Shown here: piece after piece, positions 1 to 8,848 of the stretch
Layout of the letters: the number at the start of each line of letters is the position of its first letter
Position numbering within the stretch: the first letter of the stretch is position 1
Assembly (NCBI GenBank): GCA_003134045.1
Contig: PLAH01000064.1
Coordinates: forward strand, 10,724-71,498
Reading direction: 5' to 3'
DNA length: 60,775 nt
DNA from: Gammaproteobacteria bacterium
Lineage (GTDB): Bacteria; Pseudomonadota; Gammaproteobacteria; Steroidobacterales; Steroidobacteraceae
Position numbers and translations under genes: made by a program
The notes under the pieces: model-generated
The model's input: the letters and a program-made list of their open reading frames with translations, nothing else
The model's database searches: none
What the model was told of the DNA's origin: nothing

Positions 1-1
1 A

Positions 2-3000
2 CTGAACAAGGTGGTCACGGGAATCTTCGGTCTGCAGGAGCGTCCGCGCGTGCGCCTGCTGTTGCGCCGCGATCCGTTTCGGCGATTTTATTCCTGCCTG
101 GTGTTCGTGCCCCGCGAGAAATACAACACCATGGTGCGCCAGCGCGTCGAGCGCGTGGCGCGCGATGCATTCGATGCGGTCAGCATGGAATCTCAGGTGC
201 AGATCGCCGAGTCCAATCTGGCGCGCCTGCACATCGTCGTGCGCACGCCGGCGGTCGAGACCGAGCGCGTCGATGCGGACGCCCTGGAGCTCTTGATCGC
301 GGCGGCCGTCAGGTCGTGGGCCGATGTGTTCAAGAGCGCCCTGTTCGCGCGCTTCGATGAAGCCTACGCCCTCGAACTCTTCGCCGGGTATTCGCAGGCA
401 TTTCCGGCGGCCTACACGGAAGACTTCTCCGGCGACGCGGCCTCGCTCGACGTATCGTTCCTGGAAGCCGTGCAAAAGGATCCCGAGCGCCTGCACCTGG
501 ACATCTACCGTCCCGAGCCCCGCCGCAAGGATAAGTTCTTCCTGAAGATTTTTCGCGCCCAGGACGCCATCCCGATCTCCGATCTGCTGCCCATGCTCGA
601 GAACATGGGCCTCGAGGTCATCGCCGAGAGGCCCTATGAATTGGAGTTCCCCGGCGGCCGGCGCGCCTGGATCGAGGATCTGGAACTGGTGATGCAGAAC
701 CCGTCGGCGATCAAGCTCGACGCGCTGGATCGCGAAATCAAGAGTGCCTTCGTCGCGGTCTGGACCGGACGCATGGACAGCGACGGCTTCAATCAGCTCA
801 CGCTGACCACGGGAATCCCGTGGCGGACCGTGATCGTGTTGCGCGCCTACTGCCGCTACCTGCTGCAGGCCGGCCTGCCCTTCAGTCAAGGGTATATCGC
901 CCAGGTTCTGGTGAACCATACCCTGCTGGCCCGGGCCTTCGCGGATCTGTTCGCCGCCCGCTTCGATCCCCGGCTGAGCGCTGCGAAACGCCGCGCGAGC
1001 CTCGCCCGGCTCGATCAGCAGATTCGTTCTGCGCTCGAAGACGTCAAAGGCTCGGACGAGGACCGCATTCTGCGCGCCCTGTGGAACGCGCTGTCCGCCA
1101 CGGTACGCACCAACGCCTATCAGACCGAGGGTGCGGAGCGATTCAAGAACTACCTGTCCTTCAAGATCGAGAGCCAGCAGCTGCGCGAGCTGCCTCTCCC
1201 TAAGCCGCTGTTCGAGGTGTTCGTGTTCTCGCCGCGCATGGAAGGCGTGCACCTGCGCATGGGCTTCGTCGCGCGCGGCGGCATCCGCTGGTCCGATCGC
1301 CGCGAGGATTTCCGCACCGAAGTGCTCGGCCTGATGAAGGCGCAGCAGGTGAAGAACACCGTCATCGTGCCGGTCGGCGCCAAAGGCGGCTTCGTGGTCC
1401 GGCGCGCCCTGGTCGGCGACCGCGATGCGCAGCAAGCCGAAGTCATCGCGTGCTACCAAACTCTCATCCGGGGCTTGCTCGACATCACGGACAACATCGT
1501 CGACGACAAGATCGTCGCGCCGCCCGACGTGGTGCGCCACGACGGCGACGATGCCTATCTCGTGGTCGCGGCCGACAAGGGCACGGCGACGTTCTCGGAC
1601 ATCGCGAACGCCATCTCCGCGCAGTATGGCTTCTGGCTGGGCGACGCCTTCGCCTCCGGCGGCTCCGTGGGATACGACCACAAGAAGATGGCCATCACCG
1701 CGCGCGGCGCATGGGAATGCGTGAAACGCCACTTCCGCGAAATCGGCATCGATATTCAGAATCAACCGTTCTCGGTCGCCGGCATCGGCGACATGGCCGG
1801 CGACGTGTTCGGCAACGGCATGCTGCAGTCGCCGCACATCCGGCTGGTCGCGGCGTTCAATCATCAGCATATCTTCATCGATCCGGAGCCGGATACGGCG
1901 CGCTCCTTCAAGGAGCGCGAGCGTCTCTTCAAGCTGCCGCGATCCTCCTGGGAGGACTACTCGAAAGCCGCGATATCGAAGGGCGGCGGGGTCTATCCGC
2001 GCAGCGCTAAAAGCCTGGCGCTGTCGCGCGAGGCCCAGACCTTGCTCGAACTGCCGGCGCAGGCCACGCCCAACGAGGTCATCAAGGCCATATTGAAATC
2101 GCACGTGGACCTGTTGTGGAACGGCGGCATCGGCACCTACGTCAAGGCGAGCGGCGAAAGCAACACCGATGTCGGCGACCGCAGCAACGACGCGGTGCGC
2201 ATCGACGCGCGCGAGTTGAACTGCAAGGTCATCGGCGAAGGCGGCAACTTGGGCTTCTCGCAGCTCGGCCGCATCGAATATGCGCGGCGTGGGGGACGCC
2301 TCAACACCGACTTCATCGACAACTCGGCCGGCGTGAATTGTTCGGACGTCGAAGTCAATTTGAAGATCTTGCTGAACGGCGCCGTGCTGTCGAAGGAGAT
2401 CACGCGAGCGGCGCGCGATCGGCTGCTGGTGCAGATGACGGATGAAGTCGCCGGCTTGGTCCTGCGCAACAACTACCTGCAGAGCCAGGCGATCAGCACC
2501 GCCGAATTCCGATCCAAGGAACGCCTGAGCGAAAGCGCGTACGTGATCCGGGCGCTGGAGCGTTCGGGCGATCTGAACCGTTCCCTCGAGTTTCTGCCCT
2601 CCGATGAGGAGATTGCCGATCGACGCAAGGCCGGCGAAGGCCTGACCCGGCCGGAACTCGCCGTCACTTTGAGCTACGGCAAGATCTGGCTGTACAGGGC
2701 GCTGATTCATTCCAACGTTCCGGAAGATCCGTATCTGTCGGCGGAACTTGCGCGTTATTTCCCGGCGCCGGTGCAGCAGCGCTTCGCGGCGCGCATCAAG
2801 CGACATCGGCTGCGCCGCGAGATCATCTCGACCGCCATCACCAACAGCCTCATCAACCGCATGGGCCCCGTGTTCCCGGTGCGCGCCCAGGATGATACCG
2901 ACGCAGAGCCCGCCGCCATCGCGCGCGCCTACACCATCGCGCGCGAAGTGTTCGCGGTGCGCAACATCTGGGCGCAGATAGAGGCCCTCGACAACGTGAG

Positions 3001-3664
3001 CCCCGCGACCGTGCAATACACGGCCATGTTTCAAACCACCCGATTGCTGCGCCATATGAGCTACTGGTTGCTCGAAAACCGTCGCGACGACCTCGATATC
3101 GAGCGCGCCGTGCGGCGCTACGGCGCACCGGTGGCGGAACTGTCGCGCAGTTTGAGCGACGCGCTCTGCGCCACCGCGCGCGCGCGCATGGCCGCGCAGC
3201 GTTCGCAGCTCATCGAGCAGCGCGTGCCCGAACGGCTCGCGTCGCAAATCGCCTCTCTCGAATCGCTGCACTGCGCCTTGGATGTGGTGGAAGCCGCCAT
3301 GGCGGCGCGCCTCGACGTGGGTTTCGCCGCGCGGGCTTATTTCGAGATCGGCGAGCGCATCGGCCTCACGTGGATCAAGGATCAAATCGAAACGCTGCCC
3401 GCCGAGGGGCATTGGCAGGCGGTCGCGCGCAGCACGCTCACCGACAACCTGTATGCACTGCAGCGCAAGGTCACGGGCGCGGTGCTGGCGTGCAAGGGCA
3501 AGAGTCCCGCGACGCGCGTCGACCAATGGCTGCAGCACCGCTCCGCTGCGGTCGAATCGTTGAAGCGAATCGTCGTCGATCTGCGCACCGGCACCGCGCC
3601 GGATTTCGCCACGCTGTCCGTCGCCCTGCAGGCCGTGCGGCGGCTGGCGCAGGAATGGAAATGA
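2..3664 (+). CDS. gdhB: NAD-specific glutamate dehydrogenase, giant class (5' truncated)
   Basis: Carboxy-terminal 1220 residues of the large (about 180 kDa) NAD-dependent glutamate dehydrogenase, which deaminates glutamate to 2-oxoglutarate and ammonia for amino-acid catabolism. The reading frame is already open at the first base, so the GTG at 11 is not the start; the family is usually about 1600 residues, so roughly the first quarter lies outside the window. Visible are the family segment FGLQERPRVRLLL at the left edge, the catalytic-domain segment RGGIRWSDRREDFRTEVLG (about residue 423), the substrate-binding lysine motif GAKGGFVV (about 460), and the nucleotide-binding region including GEGGNLGFSQLGRIEYA (about 745). 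The stop overlaps the start of the downstream thioesterase (ATGA), so the two are probably co-translated. Identification is firm; the symbol follows the Pseudomonas enzyme. Confidence 0.95.
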   Translation: MNKVVTGIFGLQERPRVRLLLRRDPFRRFYSCLVFVPREKYNTMVRQRVERVARDAFDAVSMESQVQIAESNLARLHIVVRTPAVETERVDADALELLIAAAVRSWADVFKSALFARFDEAYALELFAGYSQAFPAAYTEDFSGDAASLDVSFLEAVQKDPERLHLDIYRPEPRRKDKFFLKIFRAQDAIPISDLLPMLENMGLEVIAERPYELEFPGGRRAWIEDLELVMQNPSAIKLDALDREIKSAFVAVWTGRMDSDGFNQLTLTTGIPWRTVIVLRAYCRYLLQAGLPFSQGYIAQVLVNHTLLARAFADLFAARFDPRLSAAKRRASLARLDQQIRSALEDVKGSDEDRILRALWNALSATVRTNAYQTEGAERFKNYLSFKIESQQLRELPLPKPLFEVFVFSPRMEGVHLRMGFVARGGIRWSDRREDFRTEVLGLMKAQQVKNTVIVPVGAKGGFVVRRALVGDRDAQQAEVIACYQTLIRGLLDITDNIVDDKIVAPPDVVRHDGDDAYLVVAADKGTATFSDIANAISAQYGFWLGDAFASGGSVGYDHKKMAITARGAWECVKRHFREIGIDIQNQPFSVAGIGDMAGDVFGNGMLQSPHIRLVAAFNHQHIFIDPEPDTARSFKERERLFKLPRSSWEDYSKAAISKGGGVYPRSAKSLALSREAQTLLELPAQATPNEVIKAILKSHVDLLWNGGIGTYVKASGESNTDVGDRSNDAVRIDARELNCKVIGEGGNLGFSQLGRIEYARRGGRLNTDFIDNSAGVNCSDVEVNLKILLNGAVLSKEITRAARDRLLVQMTDEVAGLVLRNNYLQSQAISTAEFRSKERLSESAYVIRALERSGDLNRSLEFLPSDEEIADRRKAGEGLTRPELAVTLSYGKIWLYRALIHSNVPEDPYLSAELARYFPAPVQQRFAARIKRHRLRREIISTAITNSLINRMGPVFPVRAQDDTDAEPAAIARAYTIAREVFAVRNIWAQIEALDNVSPATVQYTAMFQTTRLLRHMSYWLLENRRDDLDIERAVRRYGAPVAELSRSLSDALCATARARMAAQRSQLIEQRVPERLASQIASLESLHCALDVVEAAMAARLDVGFAARAYFEIGERIGLTWIKDQIETLPAEGHWQAVARSTLTDNLYALQRKVTGAVLACKGKSPATRVDQWLQHRSAAVESLKRIVVDLRTGTAPDFATLSVALQAVRRLAQEWK

Positions 3665-4119
3665 ACGTTAACCAGGAATTTGGCCGGGATTATCTGCAAC
3701 GTCGCATCGTGACGGAATTTCCGCTCGCGCGGCACATCGGCATCGTGGTCGAATCCGCCGACGACGGTACTCTGGTGCTCGAGGCTCCGCTGGCGGCGAA
3801 TGCGAACTTCAAAGGCACCGCGTTCGGCGGCAGTCTGTTCTCGGTGGCCGTACTGACCGGCTGGGCCTGGGTCACGCGTTACCTCGCCACCCTGGATGTT
3901 GCCGCCGATGCGGTGATTCAGGAATCCACCATGCGGTACCTGGTCCCCGTTCAAGGCGCGCTGCGCGCCACACTCGTGCCACCTTCCACGGCGCAGACCG
4001 AAAAATTCAGGCGAATGCTGCAGCGGGCAGGGCGCGGGCGCATCCGCCTCGAGGTGCGCATCCACCAGGGTGATACCCTGGCCACCGAGTTCAAGGGTGT
4101 TTTCGCGGCGGTTCGCTAG
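3661..4119 (+). CDS. YiiD C-terminal-type hotdog thioesterase
   Basis: 152-residue protein resembling the stand-alone version of the YiiD C-terminal thioesterase domain. The hotdog helix signature [19 protein letters not shown] lies at about residues 50-68, followed by the [18 protein letters not shown] strand. Such proteins are predicted to hydrolyse acyl-CoA or acyl-carrier thioesters in the cytoplasm; the substrate is unknown. The ATG overlaps the upstream glutamate dehydrogenase stop by 4 bases (ATGA), implying translational coupling, although no metabolic link is obvious. A longer frame exists upstream but it lies inside the dehydrogenase, so the ATG at 3661 is preferred. Confidence 0.8.
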   Translation: MNVNQEFGRDYLQRRIVTEFPLARHIGIVVESADDGTLVLEAPLAANANFKGTAFGGSLFSVAVLTGWAWVTRYLATLDVAADAVIQESTMRYLVPVQGALRATLVPPSTAQTEKFRRMLQRAGRGRIRLEVRIHQGDTLATEFKGVFAAVR

Positions 4120-4128
4120 CGCGGCGGC

Positions 4129-4153
4129 GGTTCGATCACCATGGTTCGATCAC
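4129..4153 (+). repeat. Short tandem direct repeat in the gpmA leader
   Basis: Two copies of GGTTCGATCAC, starting at 4129 and 4143 (period 14), lie between the thioesterase stop and the gpmA ribosome binding site. It looks like a small slippage duplication; no function can be assigned. Confidence 0.6.
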
Positions 4154-4169
4154 TTGGGAGGAATTCATC

Positions 4170-4919
4170 ATGCCCGGCAAATTGATCTTGGTTCGTCATG
4201 GACAGAGCATTTGGAACGTCGAGAACCTTTTCACGGGGTGGTACGACGTCGACCTGAGCGTTCTCGGGCGCGAGGAGGCGGCGCAGGCCGGCAAGGAATT
4301 GCTCGCCGAGAAGATCGAACCCAACATCGCCTTCACCTCGGTGCTCAAGCGCGCCATCCGCACGCTGTGGCTCATTCTCGACACCATGGACCGCATGTGG
4401 ATACCCGTGGAAGGCAGCTGGCGCCTCAATGAACGGCACTACGGTGCGCTACAGGGGCTCGACAAGGCACAGACGGTCGAGAAGCACGGCGAGGCGCAAG
4501 TGAAGCTCTGGCGCCGCAGCTACGACGTCCCGCCCCCGCCTCTGGCTTGGGAGGACCCGCGTCATCCGCACTTCGATCCGCGTTACGCCGATGTCGACCC
4601 CGCGCTGCTGCCCGCCGCCGAATCGCTGAAAGACACGCTCGCCCGCGTTCTACCCTTCTGGGAATCCCGCATCGTCCCGGAACTGCGCAGCGGGAAGAAC
4701 GTGTTGATCGTGGCCCACGGAAACTCGCTGCGCGCGCTGGTCAAAATGCTCGACTCGATGTCCGAGAAGGACATCTTGGAGTTCAACATACCGACCGGCA
4801 TCCCGATGCTGTACGAGCTCGATGAGCAGATTCAGCCGATCGGCCGCCGTTTCCTCGGCGACCCCGCCGCCCTCGCGGCGGCCCAGGAGGCCGTGCGGCG
4901 CCAGACCGAAAAGAAGTGA
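4170..4919 (+). CDS. gpmA: 2,3-bisphosphoglycerate-dependent phosphoglycerate mutase
   Basis: 249 residues, the normal length for cofactor-dependent phosphoglycerate mutase, which interconverts 3- and 2-phosphoglycerate in glycolysis and gluconeogenesis. The phosphohistidine motif [10 protein letters not shown] carries His10, the substrate loop [12 protein letters not shown] follows, then the ERHYGALQG segment, and the second catalytic histidine is in [16 protein letters not shown] lies about 9 bases upstream of the ATG (4157-4162), supporting this start. The gene stands alone, about 50 bases after the thioesterase and convergent with the ferredoxin gene. Family assignment is secure. Confidence 0.97.
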   Translation: MPGKLILVRHGQSIWNVENLFTGWYDVDLSVLGREEAAQAGKELLAEKIEPNIAFTSVLKRAIRTLWLILDTMDRMWIPVEGSWRLNERHYGALQGLDKAQTVEKHGEAQVKLWRRSYDVPPPPLAWEDPRHPHFDPRYADVDPALLPAAESLKDTLARVLPFWESRIVPELRSGKNVLIVAHGNSLRALVKMLDSMSEKDILEFNIPTGIPMLYELDEQIQPIGRRFLGDPAALAAAQEAVRRQTEKK

Positions 4920-4976
4920 TGGGATCGCCGCCCGCCGCGCACGATCCGGCGCAGCTCGACCGCATTCCGCTCAAGG

Positions 4977-5294
4977 CTAGGTATCCGGCGCGATCGAGAC
5001 TTTGATGCCGCTCAACGCCTCGGTGAAATCCACCTGACAGGACAGACGCGACGTGGCCGCATTGTAGTCGGGCAATTCGTTCAACAGCTCGAGCTCGTCG
5101 CTCTGCGGCTTCGGCAAGCGGGCGACCCAGCTTTCGTCGACATACACGTGGCAGGTGGCGCACGAGCACAGACCCCCGCAAATCGCAGCGACCCCGTAAT
5201 CCAGCTCGCGCAGAATCTCCATCACTTTGAGACCAGGCTTCGCCTCGATCTCGTGCTCTTTCCCGTCACGGTCCACTACGATCATCCGCGCCAT
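4977..5294 (-). CDS. [2Fe-2S] ferredoxin, putidaredoxin/adrenodoxin type
   Basis: 105-residue plant/vertebrate-fold [2Fe-2S] ferredoxin. Cluster ligands are Cys39, Cys45, Cys48 and Cys86, the same spacing as in putidaredoxin (C-x5-C-x2-C then a distant Cys), in the segment CGGLCSCATCHVYVDESW. Proteins of this subgroup pass electrons to cytochromes P450 or serve iron-sulfur assembly. No P450 or ferredoxin reductase is adjacent, so the partner is unknown. An extra cysteine (Cys43) sits inside the cluster loop. The upstream base context gives a plausible Shine-Dalgarno (GGAGAG) before the ATG at 5294. Confidence 0.9.
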   Translation of the reverse strand: MARMIVVDRDGKEHEIEAKPGLKVMEILRELDYGVAAICGGLCSCATCHVYVDESWVARLPKPQSDELELLNELPDYNAATSRLSCQVDFTEALSGIKVSIAPDT

Positions 5295-5368
5295 TGAACT
5301 CTCCGTTAAATGCCCCTTTCAGGGGCTGTCGCTAGGCCGGCTAGTTTGCCGGAACTTACCCCCCGCGA

Positions 5369-6244
5369 CTACCGGTCGTGCGTTCCCAAGCGCGCCTCGA
5401 GAAGCTCGATGCGGCCGGCGACCTTGCCGCCCGCCTCCTCCGGCCGCTGATATGAGTAAAGTACGCTCCACAACAGACACACGTAGTCGTAGAGCCAGAG
5501 CATGTCCCGCAGTCGTGCCCGCTCGGCGGACGCCGGCGGACGCTCGAGATAGCGGCACAACAAACGCTCCGCGTCCTCCTCCGCCCAATCGTTGTTGGCG
5601 ATCCAGCCGGCCAGATCCCAGAACCCATCCGATACGTGCGCGTACTCCCAATCGAGCAGGACCAGGCGGTCGCCGACCAGAACGTTGAACCGGTGCACAT
5701 CGCTATGGCAAAGCACTCGTTGGACCGGTGCGAAGGCGGCCAGCGACTCGAGCCGCGCGTCGGCTGCATCGGCCAGACCGGCGAACCGCGCGGCTGCGGC
5801 GCCGCGACGCTCCAACGCGGACGCATAATGCCGAATCCACGTTCGCGGATTCATGATGCGAGGCGGTTCGACGATGGGCAGCGAATGCACTCGGCGCAGC
5901 AGCCCCGCCATCGCATCCACATTGTCGGCCGCGCGCGCTTGCTCGGCCGTCCACGTGCGTCCGCTCAGCCAACCGGCGACCAAGATCCCGTGCGCCGGGT
6001 CGCAATGAGCGACGGTCGGCGCGATCTGCGCCGCCGCTGCGACGCCCAGCACCCGGCACTCCCACTCACGGTCGAGGCCGAGATCCTCGGAATCGGCGGC
6101 CGCGACCCGCATCAGGTAAGTGCGGCCGGCGCGCGCGACCCGGCAGCTCACATTCACCAGACCCGCTGCCAGAACTCGAACGTCGACCGGCCCGTCGCCC
6201 GGCACCCAGGTCGAGGCCAGCAGTTCAAGCGAGCTGTGGGACAT
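5369..6244 (-). CDS. Thiamine/choline kinase-like phosphotransferase (APH fold)
   Basis: 291-residue aminoglycoside-phosphotransferase-fold kinase. The catalytic loop CHSDVHRFNVLVGD (about residue 178) has the Brenner-type His-x-Asp and Asn, and the metal-binding DWEYA segment follows. It is the last gene of an operon that starts with a TPP riboswitch and includes a PnuC-type transporter; its start overlaps the transporter end by 20 bases. By context it most likely phosphorylates salvaged thiamine to thiamine monophosphate, trapping it in the cell (ThiK-like role); choline or another alcohol is the alternative. The kinase fold is clear, the substrate is inferred from context. Confidence 0.8.
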   Translation of the reverse strand: MSHSSLELLASTWVPGDGPVDVRVLAAGLVNVSCRVARAGRTYLMRVAAADSEDLGLDREWECRVLGVAAAAQIAPTVAHCDPAHGILVAGWLSGRTWTAEQARAADNVDAMAGLLRRVHSLPIVEPPRIMNPRTWIRHYASALERRGAAAARFAGLADAADARLESLAAFAPVQRVLCHSDVHRFNVLVGDRLVLLDWEYAHVSDGFWDLAGWIANNDWAEEDAERLLCRYLERPPASAERARLRDMLWLYDYVCLLWSVLYSYQRPEEAGGKVAGRIELLEARLGTHDR

Positions 6245-6845
6245 GAGCCATGGGCCGCAGACTGCGGCGCCACTCGCGCATGCCGACGACGATCATCAGC
6301 AGGTACAGGCCGAACAGCAGCATGGTGAGATACAGACGGCGGTTGAAGTACAGACACAGGCTCACGGAATCGATGACCAGCCACCAATGCCAGTTCTCGT
6401 ACACCTTGCGCGCCACCAACAGCGTGGCGAAGACGCTGGCCCAGGTGACCATGGAATCCACGAACGGCCATGCAGCGGGAGTAAAACGCCGCAGGAAGAA
6501 CGAGCTGACGCAGGACAGGCCGACGACGCCCAGCAACCCCAAGGCGTTACGCGCCGGCGGCCAGCGCGAAATGCGCAGCTGCCGCCCCTCCTCGCCCCGG
6601 CTCCACTGCCAATACCCGTAGACGGCCATGGCCGCGTAGAAGGCGTTCAGCGCGGACTCCATGTATAAACGCGCGCCGAACAGCACCCACACATACAGGC
6701 AGGAGCTCACGAAGGCGGCAACCCAGCAGCCCCTGCGCTGTTTGATGGCAAGCAACAGATAGACCACCGCCAGCACGGCCGCCACGATTTCGATCCCGCC
6801 GGTCGAGCGCCACGCGCTCTCGAGCTGGACCGACAATTCATTCAC
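6225..6845 (-). CDS. pnuT: PnuC/PnuT-family thiamine transporter
   Basis: 206-residue integral membrane protein with about seven hydrophobic segments, matching the PnuC family of vitamin facilitators. The WHWWLVIDSVSLCLYFNRRL segment near the end resembles the family's substrate-site W-x-x-D-x-x motif. The start is taken as GTG at 6845 because it forms a GTGA overlap with the stop of the thiamine-binding gene, giving normal family length; the open frame extends further upstream but only through other genes. PnuC-family members behind TPP riboswitches are named PnuT and move thiamine. Transport is thought to be driven by metabolic trapping, and the next gene encodes a suitable kinase. Confidence 0.85.
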   Translation of the reverse strand: MNELSVQLESAWRSTGGIEIVAAVLAVVYLLLAIKQRRGCWVAAFVSSCLYVWVLFGARLYMESALNAFYAAMAVYGYWQWSRGEEGRQLRISRWPPARNALGLLGVVGLSCVSSFFLRRFTPAAWPFVDSMVTWASVFATLLVARKVYENWHWWLVIDSVSLCLYFNRRLYLTMLLFGLYLLMIVVGMREWRRSLRPMAHVPQLA

Positions 6846-7162
6846 GACGGTGCCTGTGGCGACTTCTCTCGTGTGGGTACCTCGATGGGCTGCCCCCCGG
6901 CAGGCCCTGCCTCTACCCGTCGTGCCAGCCCCGGCAGCACTTTCAGGACGAACACGGGCTGCGGCCCCGTGGCGGCGCTGCGCGCCATCTCCTCCCCGAG
7001 TATGGTCATCACCCGGTCGAGCTCTCCCCAAATCTGGGTGCTGAGGGCATTCGTCTCGACCTGCAAATCGGGATACTCGTTGAGGCGATCGATGAACGCC
7101 TGGATCAACGGCCGGTAGTCCCCGGCCAACGGATACATACTGATGTCGACGGCTGTGCGCAC
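6842..7162 (-). CDS. Thiamine-binding protein, MTH1187/YkoF-like
   Basis: 106-residue protein of the small alpha-beta MTH1187/YkoF-like family, some members of which bind thiamine. The recognisable part is the amino end (VDISMYPLAGDYRPLIQAFI) and the TNALSTQIWGELDRVMTIL segment. The start is GTG at 7162, directly downstream of the TPP riboswitch; the riboswitch 3' strand supplies the only GGGAG, about 11 bases before the start. The carboxy end (about 20 residues, Pro/Glu-rich) looks disordered. It is cytoplasmic by appearance and overlaps the transporter gene by GTGA. Its role is presumably to bind or buffer thiamine; this is context inference. Confidence 0.8.
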   Translation of the reverse strand: MRTAVDISMYPLAGDYRPLIQAFIDRLNEYPDLQVETNALSTQIWGELDRVMTILGEEMARSAATGPQPVFVLKVLPGLARRVEAGPAGGQPIEVPTREKSPQAPS

Positions 7163-7170
7163 GATGGTAC

Positions 7171-7276
7171 CTACTCCCTACGCCGGCATTACCCGGGTCA
7201 GGTTCAACGGGTTCGCAGGTGAGTCGGATAGTCGACAGCCCACGTCTCAGGTCTGCTAGAGACCACCCCAAGGTTC
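7171..7276 (-). promoter_or_regulatory. TPP (THI-box) riboswitch
   Basis: Read on the minus strand, the leader shows the conserved THI-box pieces in order: GGGGTGG, CTGAGA, then the hallmark ACCCGTTGAACCTGACCC and GGGTAATGCCGGCGTAGGGA. It ends 8 bases before the GTG start of the thiamine-binding gene. The GGGAG that could serve as Shine-Dalgarno is part of the 3' closing strand, so ligand binding probably blocks translation initiation of the thiamine salvage operon. No U-run terminator is visible, in line with translational control. Confidence 0.95.
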
Positions 7277-7339
7277 ATTCAAGTGTAGCCTGACACAGGG
7301 AGCCGTGCAAAACTGCGGCAATAGTTGCGGAGACAACCT

Positions 7340-8230
7340 GTGCGCATTTTTCAAGTGGATGCCTTTACCCGGACGCGCTTCACCGGCAATCCGGCCACGG
7401 TCGTGCTCGATGCCGACGGGCACGACGACGCGACGTTGGGCGCCGTGGCGCGCGAGTTTGCCCATGCCGAAGTCGCGTTCGTGCTCGCGCCCGCCGGCGC
7501 GGACCACGATGTGCGCCTGCGCTTCTTCAACTCCCGCAAGGAGGCGCCGTTCGTCGGACACGCCACCATTGCCGCTCATACGGTACTGTTGGCCCTCGGA
7601 CGCCGCGGCGTGGGCGTGAGCCGGCAGCATTCTGGGACCGGCATCCTCGAGGTGCGCGCGATCGACGGCACGAACGACGCACCGCTCATCGAGTTTCGTC
7701 AAACCGTGCCCCAGCTGGACGCCCCGCTGCCGCTCAAAACCACTCTGCGCGTGGCCGAAGCGCTGCGCCTGCCCGGAACTCAGCTGCACGAAGTCCTGCC
7801 GGCCCGCATCGCGCGCAAGGGCAGCACGCGCTTGCTGGTGCCCGTCGGCGACGCCGGCGCCCTGGACTTGCTGGCGCCGAATGTCGACACCTTGATCGCT
7901 CTCGGCAACGAGCTGGGTACCGACGGCTTTTTCGTCTTTTCGGTCGATCGAGGTGCAGCGTCGCTGTCGACGCAGTCGCGCATGTTCTGCCCCGCGCTGG
8001 GCATCCCGGAGGACCCGGTCAGCGGCAACGCCCATTCGATGCTCGCCGCATACCTCTGGGACTTGGAACAGTTCGACGCCGGCACGACGGGATTCACGGG
8101 CTACCAAGGCCGCCACGTGAAGCGTCCCGGCGAGGTGCACGTCAAACTCGAAGTCGAGCGAGGACACCTGCTCGCCGCGCACATCGGCGGCAGGGCCGTC
8201 ATCGTGAGCGAAGGCACGTTGGCCATCTGA
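7340..8230 (+). CDS. PhzF-family isomerase/epimerase
   Basis: 296-residue PhzF-like protein, a pseudo-symmetric fold related to diaminopimelate epimerase. The amino end IFQVDAFTRTRFTGNPATVV and the catalytic segment FAHAEVAFV (Glu44) are typical, as is GHATIAAH; the second half has PEDPVSGNAHSMLAAY. Outside phenazine clusters the substrate of these enzymes is unknown, and no phenazine genes are present. GTG at 7340 is chosen as start because GGAGA lies 6 bases upstream and the family begins at this residue; a TTG 15 bases earlier is less likely. Confidence 0.9.
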   Translation: MRIFQVDAFTRTRFTGNPATVVLDADGHDDATLGAVAREFAHAEVAFVLAPAGADHDVRLRFFNSRKEAPFVGHATIAAHTVLLALGRRGVGVSRQHSGTGILEVRAIDGTNDAPLIEFRQTVPQLDAPLPLKTTLRVAEALRLPGTQLHEVLPARIARKGSTRLLVPVGDAGALDLLAPNVDTLIALGNELGTDGFFVFSVDRGAASLSTQSRMFCPALGIPEDPVSGNAHSMLAAYLWDLEQFDAGTTGFTGYQGRHVKRPGEVHVKLEVERGHLLAAHIGGRAVIVSEGTLAI

Positions 8231-8239
8231 GCACCGCCG

Positions 8240-8827
8240 TCATCGCATGGGCGGCAGGGCACCCGCCAGATCCTCGAGCCTGCGCTGCAAATTCTTCCCG
8301 ATGGTCACGGCTTCGTCCATGTTGCCCGTAGCGAAAGCCGCCTGGGCTTTGGACCAAAGCCCCCGGTCCTCTCGCAATGCGCCCTGCACCGCATCGACCT
8401 GGCTGCCCTCGGCCAACCGCCGCTTCGACTTTTTGGCCAGCCCATCGAGCCGGCTCTGCAAGGCCGTGATATCCGCCGGCAGCAGGTTGGCCAAGCTCGC
8501 CCATTGCTCGTTGAGCGTCTTCGTCAATCCAGCCTTCTTGGCCGCCGCGGCACCCGTCAGCGCCTGTGCATCGTTCATCACCACCGGCGCCCGGAGCAGC
8601 ACCGCCGCATAGTCCTGCCCGTCGAACGAGGTCTTCAAATCCCTGAGCTCGTCGCGCACGTCCATCAGCTGCTCCGGCACGTAGCGCGCGGCTTCCGCGG
8701 ACGCCGCCGTCACACGGGCGTCGATATCGTCGATCGACCTTTGCGCAGGTTCCCGCTGACTGCTGCACGCCGCCAGCGCTGCCGCGACGATCAATGGGCG
8801 GAAACGCCGCGCAAAATTCGGTGACAT
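8240..8827 (-). CDS. Putative lipoprotein of unknown function
   Basis: 195 residues with a lipoprotein signal peptide (lipobox LAAC, Cys21), so probably anchored in the outer or inner membrane facing the periplasm. The mature part is mostly alpha-helical and rich in Ala, Leu and charged residues, without a catalytic motif I recognise. It lies 21 bases after the upstream TPR gene on the same strand and is probably co-transcribed with it. Function unknown. Confidence 0.75.
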   Translation of the reverse strand: MSPNFARRFRPLIVAAALAACSSQREPAQRSIDDIDARVTAASAEAARYVPEQLMDVRDELRDLKTSFDGQDYAAVLLRAPVVMNDAQALTGAAAAKKAGLTKTLNEQWASLANLLPADITALQSRLDGLAKKSKRRLAEGSQVDAVQGALREDRGLWSKAQAAFATGNMDEAVTIGKNLQRRLEDLAGALPPMR

Positions 8828-8848
8828 GAAAGGATCCCCCGCGACGTC

